A stretch of 64,000 nucleotides of DNA from Alloboseaceae bacterium BT-24-1 (GTDB lineage Bacteria > Pseudomonadota > Alphaproteobacteria > Rhizobiales > Beijerinckiaceae). The position numbers and the translations under genes were made by a program. The stretch is taken from NCBI GenBank assembly GCA_025846845.1, contig JAOYTL010000014.1:135541-199540 (forward strand). Reading direction: 5' to 3'. Position 1 is the first letter of the stretch. Every line of letters starts with the position of its first letter. Of this stretch, positions 50,791-59,694 are shown piece after piece. Under the pieces are notes generated by a model. It saw only the letters and a program-made list of their open reading frames with translations, was not told where the DNA came from and made no database searches.

Positions 50791-51441
50791 CTAGTCCGCC
50801 AGCCCGCAGGCGATGTCGGTCGCCAGTGCCTCCGCCTCGCTCCGGTCGAAGCTGCGGCGGACCATCACGCGGGCGACGACGAGGCCTTGCAGCGAAGGCG
50901 AGATCACACGCAGTTCGCGCGAGGTTTCGCCCTCCTCGTCATTGGCGAGCCGCTCGTCGAGCTGCTCCTGCGTCATCACGACGAATTCGAGGACGCCGCG
51001 GATCGCCGCTCTGTCGGTGATCGCATAGGCAACGCCGCCGCCGCGGCGATGGACCGTGAGGCCGAGCGGCAACGAGCCGGTGCGAGCGACGACGCGTAGC
51101 GGCCCCGCCGCAAGGTCGTAGCTGCAGACGGCCGTGACGCTGTTCGGGTCGGTGTCGAGCATGGCAGGCAGCCCCGCCGGAGGCGGGGTCACCAGCTCGG
51201 CCCGGCCGTTCATGCCCAGCGCCGCGTAGACGGTAGCGGCATCGCCGGAAGCCAAAGTGGGAACCCTCAGCACGGTGACGATGTGGACGATGCCGGCAAG
51301 CACCAGCCCGGCCAGCGTCAACAGCACGAATCGCAGCAGGCCGCTCCCGAGCCGCGACAACCAGCGGCGTGGCCGCGACGGGCCGGTAGCAATGTGCTGG
51401 CTCGCTGCAGGCAGCGTTCCGATATTGTCCGCAGTGCTCAT
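50791..51441 (-). CDS. DUF1254-type membrane-anchored protein
   Basis: A 216-residue protein with one N-terminal transmembrane segment (about 30-58, LLRFVLLTLAGLVLAGIVHI). A periplasmic domain follows, of the type found as the DUF1254 half of DUF1254/DUF1214 pairs. Its function is unknown. Its start overlaps the stop of the DUF1214 gene as ATGA, the normal neighbour. The end lies 22 bp from the convergent corA-type gene. Confidence 0.72.
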   Translation of the reverse strand: MSTADNIGTLPAASQHIATGPSRPRRWLSRLGSGLLRFVLLTLAGLVLAGIVHIVTVLRVPTLASGDAATVYAALGMNGRAELVTPPPAGLPAMLDTDPNSVTAVCSYDLAAGPLRVVARTGSLPLGLTVHRRGGGVAYAITDRAAIRGVLEFVVMTQEQLDERLANDEEGETSRELRVISPSLQGLVVARVMVRRSFDRSEAEALATDIACGLAD

Positions 51442-52013
51442 CGGCAGTTGATCCGCGCGATGCGGGGCAGGGCGCTTGGCCTCAGTTCGCCGGCATGGCT
51501 CGAGATCGGCGTGTCGTAGAGCCGCAGGCGGAGCTGGAACCGCCCGCCGGCCGGCAAGGGCAGCCAGTTGCCGGCCTCGGGCGCCGTCGCCAGCACGATA
51601 CGCATGCCGCCGCGCTCGCCGCGGACGATCTCGGCATCGGTGAAGCTCGCGCGCTCGACGGTGGACTGCAAGGAACGGCCGGCAAGGTCGGCGACGTCGA
51701 GCGACCAGCCGCGTGCCGGCGGCGTTGTTCCGCTGACGAGATAGCGGCAACGGGCGTCGAGCGCCTGTCCGGCGTCATCCGTCTTGGCGATGAGCTCCAG
51801 GCCTTCGCCTGCGCCGAGCGGCAGGTGAACGCCGCGCGCCAGATAGGCCCGCATATAGGGGTCGATGTCGCGCGCGCCGCCATTCGGCCAGGTCGTCCAG
51901 GCACCGATCTGGGCCCGGCCGAACCAGGGCCGTTCCGCCACCGCATAGCGTGCCGAGACGAGGCCGAGTCCGGCGCCGAGCGCGATCACATAAGCGAGGG
52001 GGAGTACGCGCAT
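51438..52013 (-). CDS. DUF1214 domain-containing protein
   Basis: A 191-residue protein with an N-terminal signal anchor (LPLAYVIALGAGLGLVSARY). The DUF1214 fold includes ARDIDPYMRAYLARGVHLPL and NWLPLPAGGRFQLRLRLYDT, the latter being the typical signature. Function unknown. It forms a translationally coupled pair with the DUF1254-type gene and lies 32 bp from the PBP gene on the same strand. Confidence 0.85.
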   Translation of the reverse strand: MRVLPLAYVIALGAGLGLVSARYAVAERPWFGRAQIGAWTTWPNGGARDIDPYMRAYLARGVHLPLGAGEGLELIAKTDDAGQALDARCRYLVSGTTPPARGWSLDVADLAGRSLQSTVERASFTDAEIVRGERGGMRIVLATAPEAGNWLPLPAGGRFQLRLRLYDTPISSHAGELRPSALPRIARINCR

Positions 52014-52045
52014 GGGACGATCTTGGCCCGCATCAGCTTCTAAAA

Positions 52046-54253
52046 CTAGCGAATGACGGAGAGGCCAGTGGGAGCGCCGCGGATTCCGGCCTGGACGGAG
52101 GCGCGGGCGGCCCGCGGAGCCTCGACCGATTTGAACATCGTGCCGACGGCGGAGAGCACCTCGAAGGACTTGCGCGACATATGGCCGGCATTGGCGCCGG
52201 CTGCGGGATCGGCGGCTTTCGCCACGACAGACTTGGCGTCGCCCGGCTGCGGCGTCACGCCGGGGATCGGCTTCAGTTCGATGCCTTGATGCGCGAAGGC
52301 CATGATCTCCTTCCAGGTCATTGCCGGCAGCGAGCCACCGGTCATGTTGTTGGTCTCGGAGGAATCATCGTTGCCGAACCAGATCGCGCCGACGAGATTG
52401 CCGGTATAGCCGACATACCAGGCGTCTTTGTAGCCATTGGTCGTGCCGGTCTTGCCGGCGCTGATCACGCCGTCGAGCGCGGCACGCCGGCCGGTGCCTG
52501 CGGTCGGCACGGTCGACAGCATCTGGTTCATCTCGAAGGCGACCTGCGTGCTCAGAACCTGCGCCGGCGCCGGCTCGTCGCGGTCATGGCGGTAGATCTC
52601 CTCGCCCGCCGAGTTGCGGATATCGAAGGCGGCGTAGGGCTTTGCCCGCTTGCCGCCATTGGCGAAGACGGCATAGCCCGCAGCTTGGTCGATCACGGTC
52701 ACCTCGGCTGCGCCGATCGGCAGCGAGACGGTGTCGATCAGCGGCGTGGTCAGGCCCATCGCCCGGCAGGTCTCGACGATCTTCGTCCGCCCGATGCGCG
52801 CGGCGCGGGCCTCATGCGTCTCGCCGGTGGCGCGGCCGATCGCGATCGACATCTGCACCGGGATCGTATTGATCGACTTCGCCAGCGCCACCGTCAGCGG
52901 CATCGACCCGGCATAGGACCGCCCGTAATTGTTCGGGCACCAGTTGCCGATGCAGACGGGCCGGTCGGTGACAACAGTCGTCGGCTTGTAGAGGCCGGCG
53001 CTCATCGCCGCCGCGTAGACGTAGGGTTTGAAGGAGGAGCCGGGCTGGCGCAGGCTCGATGTGGCGCGGTTGAACTGGCTCGCGCCATAGTCGCGCCCAC
53101 CGACGATGGCGCGCACCGCCCCATCCGGGTCCATGATCACCGCCGCCGCCTGCTTGGCGCGATAGGCCGGGCCATGCTGGCGCAGGATCGATTCGACCGC
53201 CTCGTCGGCGCGTTTCTGGATCGCCGGATCATACGGTGTCTTCACCGTCAGCACCCGTTCCGGGCCGAGCTTGCCGTCCTCGGCGAGCTTGCGGGTCTCG
53301 TCGAAGGCCCAGTCGAGATAGTAATCCGGATTGGAGTCCCGCCGCCGGTCGATCGGCGTCGCCGGGTTGCGCTTGGCGGAATCGACCTGGCCGGCCGTCA
53401 TGAAGCCGGCATCGACCATGGCGTTGAGAACGTCGTTGGCGCGCGCCCTTGCCGCCGGCAGGTTGACGTGCGGTGCGAACTTGGTCGGGGCCTTGAACAG
53501 GCCGGCGAGCATCGCCGCTTCCGCCAGGCTGACATCCTTCACCGACTTGCCGAAATAGTAATCGGCCGCCGCCGCGACGCCGAAGGTGCCGCCGCCCATA
53601 TACGCGCGGTCGAGATAGAGCTTGAGAATCTCGTTCTTGGTCAGCCGGTATTCCAGCCAGAGCGACAGGAAGGCTTCCTTGATCTTGCGGTCGAGCGAGC
53701 GCTCATTGTTGAGGAAGAGGTTCTTCGCCAATTGCTGGGTGAGCGAGGAACCGCCCTGGACCACGCCCGAAGCGCGGGCGTTGACGGTGAGCGCCCGGAA
53801 CGTCCCGATCAGGTCGATGCCGAAATGATCGTAGAAGCGCCGGTCCTCGGTCGCCAGCACCGCCTTGAGCAGATGGTCCGGGAACTCCTCGAGCTTCAGC
53901 GAGTCGTCATGACGGGCGCCGCGATGGCCGATCTCCGAGCCGTAGCGGTCGAGGAAGGTGACGGCGAAGACCTGGTTCTTCAGCGCCTCCTCGCGCCCTT
54001 CCTGGAAAGCGGGAATCGCCAGCATCAGCATGACGATCGCGCCGGCGATGCCGACATTCAGCCCCTCGCTGGCGAATTCGGCGGCGAGCCGTTTCGGCCC
54101 GCTGACGGTCAGCCGGTCGGTCGCGCTGCGGATGCGTTCATAGACCTCGCCGGCGCGTTGGCCGGCCGAATAGAGCGAGGCACCGATCCATGCATCGACG
54201 CTCAGCGCGAGGCGCTTCAGGCGGGTCGTCCAGCGGGCCTTCCTGAACTCCAT
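52046..54253 (-). CDS. Class A penicillin-binding protein (PBP1-type)
   Basis: A 735-residue bifunctional peptidoglycan synthase. A transmembrane anchor (about 70-90) precedes the GT51 transglycosylase domain with catalytic Glu in LATEDRRFYDH and GGSSLTQQLAKNLFLN. The transpeptidase domain has Ser-x-x-Lys in PGSSFKPY, SIN in AKSINTIP and KTGTTNGYKD. It builds and cross-links glycan strands on the periplasmic side. The start is ATG at 54253, with GTG three bases upstream as alternative. Confidence 0.93.
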   Translation of the reverse strand: MEFRKARWTTRLKRLALSVDAWIGASLYSAGQRAGEVYERIRSATDRLTVSGPKRLAAEFASEGLNVGIAGAIVMLMLAIPAFQEGREEALKNQVFAVTFLDRYGSEIGHRGARHDDSLKLEEFPDHLLKAVLATEDRRFYDHFGIDLIGTFRALTVNARASGVVQGGSSLTQQLAKNLFLNNERSLDRKIKEAFLSLWLEYRLTKNEILKLYLDRAYMGGGTFGVAAAADYYFGKSVKDVSLAEAAMLAGLFKAPTKFAPHVNLPAARARANDVLNAMVDAGFMTAGQVDSAKRNPATPIDRRRDSNPDYYLDWAFDETRKLAEDGKLGPERVLTVKTPYDPAIQKRADEAVESILRQHGPAYRAKQAAAVIMDPDGAVRAIVGGRDYGASQFNRATSSLRQPGSSFKPYVYAAAMSAGLYKPTTVVTDRPVCIGNWCPNNYGRSYAGSMPLTVALAKSINTIPVQMSIAIGRATGETHEARAARIGRTKIVETCRAMGLTTPLIDTVSLPIGAAEVTVIDQAAGYAVFANGGKRAKPYAAFDIRNSAGEEIYRHDRDEPAPAQVLSTQVAFEMNQMLSTVPTAGTGRRAALDGVISAGKTGTTNGYKDAWYVGYTGNLVGAIWFGNDDSSETNNMTGGSLPAMTWKEIMAFAHQGIELKPIPGVTPQPGDAKSVVAKAADPAAGANAGHMSRKSFEVLSAVGTMFKSVEAPRAARASVQAGIRGAPTGLSVIR

Positions 54254-54416
54254 CACGGCTTTGCGCCACCCTGAGCATGCCGGCGGCTCGCGCTCGCGGC
54301 GTCCCGGACCGAGCAGCGAACGCCCGATCCGACACAGGAAGGTAAGTGCTCGGCGCCTGCAACGGAAGAGGGCAGCGGTTTAGCTGCACGGCAAAAACGG
54401 GTGTTCTGCGGTGCGC

Positions 54417-55199
54417 TCAGTTTTTCGTGGCGAGCAGCGCGAAACGGGTCGACGAGGCGAGCCGCAGCGCATCGTGCAGGGTGGCGTGGCGCTGCTGCGC
54501 CTTGACCACCTGCGCATAGTCGGCAGACTCGACCCGGGCGAAGCCGGCTTGCCGCAGCATGCCGGAGAGGCGCTCCGCGCTCAGGCCATCGCGGAAGAAG
54601 AAGCGGCTGGTGATCGAATCGAAAGCCTCGCGATCGGCCGCTTGCGGGGCTGCGCCGGCGCGCTCGCGCAGGAAGGTCGCCGCCCGGTTGAGCAGACCCT
54701 GCAGCCAGGAGCGATTGATCCAGTCGCCATCGATGACGAGCAGCTTGCCGCCGGGCCTGAGCACGCGGAACCATTCGGCGAAGGCGGCCTCGGGATCGGT
54801 CAGGGTCCAGACCAGATGGCGCGTCACCAGCGCGTCGTAGGTCTCGTCGTCGTCGAGCAGGCGCTCGGCATCGCCGGCGAGGATACGGGCTTTGTCGCCG
54901 TGCTTGGTGCGGGCGCGGGCCAGCATCTCCTCGGAGAAGTCGATTCCCGTGACCTTGTGGCCGAGCGAGAGCAAAGCGCGGGTGATCTCGCCGGTTCCGC
55001 AGGCGAGGTCGAGCACCTCGCGCGGCTCCGCGCCGAAGGATTGCCGCAGCAGCGACTGGAAGGCCGCGAGCTCCGCGTCCGACTTGATGGCGTGGCCGAC
55101 CTGCTGGTCGAAGGTGGCGGCCCGCCCGGACCAGTAGGACCGGATTTCCTCCTTGAGGGAGAAATTGGCGCCGGGAGTGGGGAGGCTGCTGTCGGACAT
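54417..55199 (-). CDS. Class I SAM-dependent methyltransferase
   Basis: A 260-residue Methyltransf_11-type enzyme. The SAM-binding motif I is VLDLACGTGEITRAL, followed by GIDFSEEMLARAR and the post-motif LVTRHLVWTLTDPE. The substrate is not readable. It lies 31 bp downstream of the siderophore-type ABC ATPase on the same strand, so it is likely part of that operon. A role in modifying an imported or secreted metal chelator is inferred from position only. Confidence 0.85.
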   Translation of the reverse strand: MSDSSLPTPGANFSLKEEIRSYWSGRAATFDQQVGHAIKSDAELAAFQSLLRQSFGAEPREVLDLACGTGEITRALLSLGHKVTGIDFSEEMLARARTKHGDKARILAGDAERLLDDDETYDALVTRHLVWTLTDPEAAFAEWFRVLRPGGKLLVIDGDWINRSWLQGLLNRAATFLRERAGAAPQAADREAFDSITSRFFFRDGLSAERLSGMLRQAGFARVESADYAQVVKAQQRHATLHDALRLASSTRFALLATKN

Positions 55200-55230
55200 T
55201 TGCGGTTCGCCGCGCGGGATTTGAAGGGGC

Positions 55231-56031
55231 TTATTCCGCCGCTCGGGCGGGCGCAAGCTGCGCCTCGCCGCGGCTCCGCCCGCGGGCCGAGCCGTGGACG
55301 ACGACGAAGGGCGTCTCGCCCTCGTTCGCCTCGACGCGGGCGACGACGCCATAGACCTCTTCGAGCAGGGCCGGCGTGATGATCTCGCGCGGGTCGCCGA
55401 AGGCGGCGAGCCGGCCCTTGGCCAGCACCATCACCTTGTCGGCGATGCGCAGCGCCTGGTTGAGATCGTGGATCGCGATCAGCACGCAGACCTGCCGCTC
55501 GCGCGCCAGCCGGGAAACGAGGCTCAGCACCTCGAACTGGCGGTGCAGGTCAAGCGCGCTGGTCGGCTCGTCGAGCAGCATGATCTCGGGGCGGCGCACC
55601 AGCGTCTGGGCGATCGAGACGAGCTGGCGCTGGCCGCCCGAGAGCTCGCCGAGACCGCGGAAGGCGAGGTCGGCGATGTCGAGAGCATGCAGCGCCTCGT
55701 CAATGGCCGCGAGCTCGTCGTCGCCGACGCCCCAGGAGCCGCCCTGCTTGCGGGCGAGCAGGATCGATTCGTAGACGGTCAGCACCGCGTTCACCGCAGT
55801 GTCCTGCGGCAGGTAGCAGGGCATCTTGCCATGGGCGCTCACGACGTCGATCGAGCCCGCTCCCGGTACCAGCCCGGCGATGCGGCGAAACAGGCTCGAC
55901 TTGCCGGCAGCGTTGGGGCCGATCACGGCGACGACCTCGCCGCCCTTCATCTCGGGGGTGGTGATCCCGCTGAGGATCTGGCGCTTGCCATAGGCGACAC
56001 CGACATCGTTGAGCGCGAGGCGCTTCACCAT
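55231..56031 (-). CDS. Iron/siderophore-type ABC transporter ATPase (FecE-like)
   Basis: A 266-residue ABC ATPase with Walker A GPNAAGKSS, signature LSGGQRQLV, Walker B IMLLDEPTS and switch His in IAIHDLNQ. The Walker A has Ala where Gly is usual (GPNGAGKS), a tolerated change. It powers the FecCD-type permease encoded upstream, whose end it overlaps by seven bases. It has a C-terminal extension of about 25 residues beyond the core, as in many FecE proteins. Confidence 0.9.
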   Translation of the reverse strand: MVKRLALNDVGVAYGKRQILSGITTPEMKGGEVVAVIGPNAAGKSSLFRRIAGLVPGAGSIDVVSAHGKMPCYLPQDTAVNAVLTVYESILLARKQGGSWGVGDDELAAIDEALHALDIADLAFRGLGELSGGQRQLVSIAQTLVRRPEIMLLDEPTSALDLHRQFEVLSLVSRLARERQVCVLIAIHDLNQALRIADKVMVLAKGRLAAFGDPREIITPALLEEVYGVVARVEANEGETPFVVVHGSARGRSRGEAQLAPARAAE

Positions 56032-57128
56032 GAGCGCCTCCGGCTGGTCAGGATCAGGCTGAAGAAGAACGGCACGCCGACAAGCGCGGTGACGATGCTG
56101 ATCGGGAAAATCAGGCCGGGAATCAGCGACTTGCTGACCACCGAGGAGGCCGACAGGATCGCGGCGCCCGCCAGCGCCGAGGCCGGCAGGAAGAAGCGCT
56201 GGTCCTCGCCGATCACCATCCGGGCGATATGGGGCCCGACCAGGCCGATGAAGCCGATCGTGCCGACGAAGGCGACCGGCACCGCCGCCAGCAGGGCGAC
56301 GAGCAGCATGGTTTCCAGCCGCAGCCGCCTGACGTCGATGCCGAAGCTCGCCGCCTTCTCGTCGCCGAGCCGCAGCGTCGTCAGGGCCCAGGCCCGGCGC
56401 GCGAACAGCGGGACGCAGAGGACAAGCACGGTCGAGGTGATCGCCAGCTTGTGCCAGTTCGCCTTGGTCAGCGAGCCCATCATCCAGAAGACAACGGCGC
56501 CCAGCGCCTGTTCGGAGGCGAAGAACTGCAGCAGCGAAAGCAGGGCGTTGAAGGTGAAGACCAGCGCGATGCCGAGCAGCACCACCGTCTCGGTCGTGAC
56601 ACCGCGGCGCTGGCTCAGCACATGAATCAGCATGGACGCGCCCATCGCCATGATGAAGGCGTTGAGCGGCACGATGTAGTCGATCGCGAGCGGCACGATC
56701 GCGACGCCGAAGACCAACGCCAGCGCCGCCCCGAAGCTCGCTGCTGCCGAGATGCCGAGCGTGAACGGGCTTGCCAGCGGGTTGTTCAGCACGGTCTGCA
56801 TCTGCGCACCGGCGATGGCGAGCGAGGCTCCTGTCACAACGGCCATCAGCGCGACTGGCAGGCGGATGTCCCAGATCACCACTCTGACCGCGGCCGGTGC
56901 GGTCGAGGGCGAGATCAGCGCATTGACGACCTCGGCCACGCTGTAGCGGGCCGGCCCGAGCATCAGGTCGACGATCAGGCAGGCGAGCAGCACGGCAGCG
57001 AAGCCGACCAGGATCAGCTTGCGGCGTAGTGACAGCGCCCGGTAGGCGTCGCGCCCCTGGGCGGTGCTCCGGGCTATCTCTGCCGGCTTGGTCACGACCT
57101 CGTCGGCGCTGGCCGGAGCAAGACTCAT
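56025..57128 (-). CDS. FecCD-type ABC transporter permease
   Basis: A 367-residue inner-membrane permease with about ten segments. The family motif GAQMQTVLNNPLASPFTLGI is in the first half and FVGTIGFIGLVGPHIARMVI in the second, contacting the ATPase. Only one permease gene is present, so it should act as a homodimer. ATG at 57128 overlaps the stop of the binding-protein gene as ATGA. The substrate class is ferric siderophore, heme or cobalamin. Confidence 0.9.
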   Translation of the reverse strand: MSLAPASADEVVTKPAEIARSTAQGRDAYRALSLRRKLILVGFAAVLLACLIVDLMLGPARYSVAEVVNALISPSTAPAAVRVVIWDIRLPVALMAVVTGASLAIAGAQMQTVLNNPLASPFTLGISAAASFGAALALVFGVAIVPLAIDYIVPLNAFIMAMGASMLIHVLSQRRGVTTETVVLLGIALVFTFNALLSLLQFFASEQALGAVVFWMMGSLTKANWHKLAITSTVLVLCVPLFARRAWALTTLRLGDEKAASFGIDVRRLRLETMLLVALLAAVPVAFVGTIGFIGLVGPHIARMVIGEDQRFFLPASALAGAAILSASSVVSKSLIPGLIFPISIVTALVGVPFFFSLILTSRRRSW

Positions 57129-58267
57129 TTGCCGGCCTCGAGCGAGACCCACAGGCCCGGCTCATAGGGCAGCGGCAGGAAGCGCTCGTGCAGCATCTTC
57201 ATGGTCGCGCCAGCGTCCACGTCCTTGAACAAATCGGGGTGCAGCCACTTCGCGATCTCCTGGATCGCCACGAACTGGTAGGGGCTGTTGTAGAACTGGT
57301 GCCAGATGCCGTGGACGCGGCCGTTCTTGACCGCCGCGGTCTGCGTGAAGGCCGGGCGCTTCATCAGATTGGTCAGCTTGCGGCGCGCCTCGGTCATGTT
57401 GGCGCCGTAGCCGAGGCCGACCCAGTTGCCGCCCGGGACATAGCCGTCCCAGTTGCTGCCGGTGACGATCACGACATCGGGGTTGGAGGCGACGATCTGC
57501 TCGGCGTTGACCGTACCGAAGGTGCCGGGGATCAGCGGCGCCGCCAGGTTCCGGCCGCCGGCGAAGTTGACCATCTTGCCGAAGTTTTCGTTGCCGAAGG
57601 ACATGCAGCAATCGTCGGAATAGCCGCCGGCGCGCTCGACCATGACCAGCGGACGCTTGAGATCGGTCGCCTTGGCGAGACGATCGGTCACGACCTTGAT
57701 CTGCTCGGCGCGGAACGCGATGAACTCCTCGGCGACCTGCTCTTTGCCGAACAGCTTGCCGATCAGCCGCATCGACGGCTCGGTGTGCTCGAACGGCTTC
57801 TCGCGGAAGTCGACATAGACGACGGGGATGCCGACCGAGGCGAGCTTTTCGACCAGCTTGGCCTCGTCGCTGGCGATCTTGGCCTCGATGTTGAGGAAGA
57901 GCACGTCGGGCTTGAGCGCGATCGCCTGCTCGATGTCGAAGGCGCCTTCCTTCATGCCGCCGAAGGTCGGCAGCTTGGCGATCTGCGGATAGCGCTTCTC
58001 ATAGCCGCGATAGGTCTCGGGATCGGCCTTGCCGAGATCGTCGCGCCAGCCGACGACGCGCTTGAACGGCTCGTCCTTGTCGAGCGCGCCGACGAAATAC
58101 ATCTGCCGGCCTTCGCCGAGGATGATCCGCTTGACCGGAGCCTCGACCTCGACCTTGCGTCCGACGATGTCGGTGACGGTAACCTTGTCGGCCAGCGCGG
58201 GGAGGGCCGCGACGGTGAGGCCGGCGGTGATGGTAAAGGCGCGCAGCAGATGTCGGCGGGTCAGCAT
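57125..58267 (-). CDS. ABC transporter substrate-binding protein, FecB/BtuF-type
   Basis: A 380-residue periplasmic binding protein with a signal peptide (about 1-26, RRHLLRAF then ALPALA). The class III fold has the opening TVTDIVGRKVEVEAPVKRII and the linker-helix domain. Segments such as ERAGGYSDDCCMSFGNENFG hint at a distinct ligand. It heads the four-gene operon with permease, ATPase and methyltransferase. The AT-rich upstream region with two dyads is the likely control site, plausibly iron-responsive. Confidence 0.88.
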   Translation of the reverse strand: MLTRRHLLRAFTITAGLTVAALPALADKVTVTDIVGRKVEVEAPVKRIILGEGRQMYFVGALDKDEPFKRVVGWRDDLGKADPETYRGYEKRYPQIAKLPTFGGMKEGAFDIEQAIALKPDVLFLNIEAKIASDEAKLVEKLASVGIPVVYVDFREKPFEHTEPSMRLIGKLFGKEQVAEEFIAFRAEQIKVVTDRLAKATDLKRPLVMVERAGGYSDDCCMSFGNENFGKMVNFAGGRNLAAPLIPGTFGTVNAEQIVASNPDVVIVTGSNWDGYVPGGNWVGLGYGANMTEARRKLTNLMKRPAFTQTAAVKNGRVHGIWHQFYNSPYQFVAIQEIAKWLHPDLFKDVDAGATMKMLHERFLPLPYEPGLWVSLEAGK

Positions 58268-58336
58268 CGGGAGGGCTCATGAGCAGGGGAATTCTTCCTC
58301 CCGTTAGGCCGATCCGAGTATTCGGTCAATTTCCAT

Positions 58337-58366
58337 AGATTGTAATCTCTCTAAACAAAGATTAGA
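58337..58366. promoter_or_regulatory. AT-rich dyads upstream of the metal importer operon
   Basis: AGATT-GT-AATCT (58337-58348) and TCTAA-N7-TTAGA (58350-58366) lie about 70-100 bp upstream of the binding-protein start, in one of the most AT-rich spots of the window. They resemble iron-regulator boxes (Irr-type sites contain TTAGAA), but the match is loose. Confidence 0.45.
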
Positions 58367-58451
58367 ATGAATATAAATTCCTGAGAGGAGGCGCGCCCTG
58401 CTGCGACGCTCGCGCGCTTCCCTCTGCCGCCGCAGCAGGGCATAAGCAGCC

Positions 58452-58946
58452 ATGGCCGACCCGATGACCGAAAGCGCGCCCTTCTGGCGCACCAAGACGC
58501 TCGAGGAGATGACCGAGACGGAGTGGGAATCGCTCTGCGACGGCTGCGGTCGCTGCTGCCTGGTCAAGCTCGAGGACGATGACACCGGCCGCATCCATGC
58601 CACCGATATCGGCTGCCGCCTGTTCGATGCCGGCACCTGCCGCTGCCACGACTACACCAACCGCTCGAAGACGGTTCCCGATTGCGTCACGCTGACGCCG
58701 GACGCGGTGCGCACCCTGTCCTGGCTGCCGCCGACCTGCGCCTACAAGCTCGTTGGCGAAGGCAGGGACCTGCCGTGGTGGCATCCGCTCGTCTCCGGCG
58801 ATCCACAGACGGTGGTTGCCGCTGGGGTGTCTGTCAGAAACCGCGTCTACGCCAATGAGGACGAGGTCGCCGAGGAAGAGATCGTCGAGCGCATCGTCAA
58901 TTGGCCACTGCGCTGGCCGAAGGCGGCGCGAGGGCGTCAGCGATAA
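58452..58946 (+). CDS. YcgN family cysteine cluster protein (UPF0260)
   Basis: A 164-residue protein with the YcgN signature: LCDGCGRCCLVKLED, then IGCRLFDAGTCRCHDYTNR and PDC, ten or so conserved cysteines likely binding an Fe-S cluster or metal. Its function is unknown despite wide spread in proteobacteria. It is divergent from the importer operon and may share its control region. Confidence 0.92.
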   Translation: MADPMTESAPFWRTKTLEEMTETEWESLCDGCGRCCLVKLEDDDTGRIHATDIGCRLFDAGTCRCHDYTNRSKTVPDCVTLTPDAVRTLSWLPPTCAYKLVGEGRDLPWWHPLVSGDPQTVVAAGVSVRNRVYANEDEVAEEEIVERIVNWPLRWPKAARGRQR

Positions 58947-58984
58947 GAACGTGCCGGCGTAGCTTGCCGTGCCCCGGCCCAAGT

Positions 58985-59008
58985 CTTACTCTTACGTGTA
59001 AGAGTAAG
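58985..59008. promoter_or_regulatory. Operator palindrome of the toxin-antitoxin module
   Basis: Two perfect 11-base arms (58985-58995 and 58998-59008) with core CTCTTAC/GTAAGAG, ending nine bases before the antitoxin ATG. The position is typical of autorepression by an AbrB-type antitoxin. Confidence 0.8.
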
Positions 59009-59017
59009 GGGGCTCCT

Positions 59018-59257
59018 ATGCGGATCACGTCCAAGGGCCAGGTGACCATTCCTGCCGACATCCGTGAACGGGCCGGCCTCCTGCCCGAGACCGAGGTGGA
59101 TTTCGAGTTCGACGGCAAGGTCGTCCGGATCGTGCCGTCGGCCGCGCACCGCAAACCGGGGCGCGGCGACAGGCTCGTTGCGCATCTGCGCCGCAGCAAG
59201 GGCGATATTGCCATGACGACCGATGAGATCATGGCGCTGACGCGCGAGCCCGAATGA
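59018..59257 (+). CDS. AbrB/MazE-type antitoxin (VapB-like)
   Basis: A 79-residue protein. The N-terminal SpoVT/AbrB swapped-hairpin DNA-binding domain reads RITSKGQVTIPADIRERAGL. The C-terminal part should wrap the toxin. The first ATG after the palindromic operator is used; a longer frame would read through it. Its stop overlaps the PIN toxin start as ATGA. Confidence 0.9.
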   Translation: MRITSKGQVTIPADIRERAGLLPETEVDFEFDGKVVRIVPSAAHRKPGRGDRLVAHLRRSKGDIAMTTDEIMALTREPE

Positions 59258-59676
59258 GCGCAGTCCTCGTCGACAGCAATGTCCTGCTCGACGTTCTGAC
59301 GCAGGACACGCATTGGGGCGCCTGGTCGGCGCGAGCCCTGTCCGAGGCCGCCGATCGTCAGCGGCTCGTGATCAACGCGATCATCTATGCCGAAATCTCG
59401 ACGCATTATTCACGGGTTGAGGATTTGGATGCGGCCCTCCCCACGACAATGCTGGAGCGGGAGCCGATTCCATTTGCCGCTGCATTTCTGGCCGGCAAGT
59501 GCTTCCTCGCCTACAAGCGCCGAGGCGGGGCGAAACAATCGCCGCTCCCCGATTTCTTCATCGGCGCGCATGCGGCGTTTGCCGGCTACACACTGATCAC
59601 GCGCGATGCGTCCCGCTATCGGACATACTTCCCCGGCTTGTCGCTGATCGCTCCGGACGCAGCACACCAAATATGA
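59254..59676 (+). CDS. PIN-domain ribonuclease toxin (VapC-like)
   Basis: A 140-residue PIN protein. The acidic metal site is complete: Asp7 (VDSNVLLD), Glu47 (YAEIS), Asp100 (LPDFFIGAHA) and Asp118 (TRDASRY). VapC toxins cleave specific RNAs, often tRNA-fMet or the sarcin-ricin loop, when the antitoxin is lost. It is coupled to the AbrB-type antitoxin by a four-base overlap. Confidence 0.91.
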   Translation: MSAVLVDSNVLLDVLTQDTHWGAWSARALSEAADRQRLVINAIIYAEISTHYSRVEDLDAALPTTMLEREPIPFAAAFLAGKCFLAYKRRGGAKQSPLPDFFIGAHAAFAGYTLITRDASRYRTYFPGLSLIAPDAAHQI

Positions 59677-59694
59677 GGCGTCACTGGGCCGGCT

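Noticed and set aside
51950..54274. A 774-residue plus-strand frame
   Set aside because: It is antisense to the PBP gene and its neighbour, with no recognisable domains.
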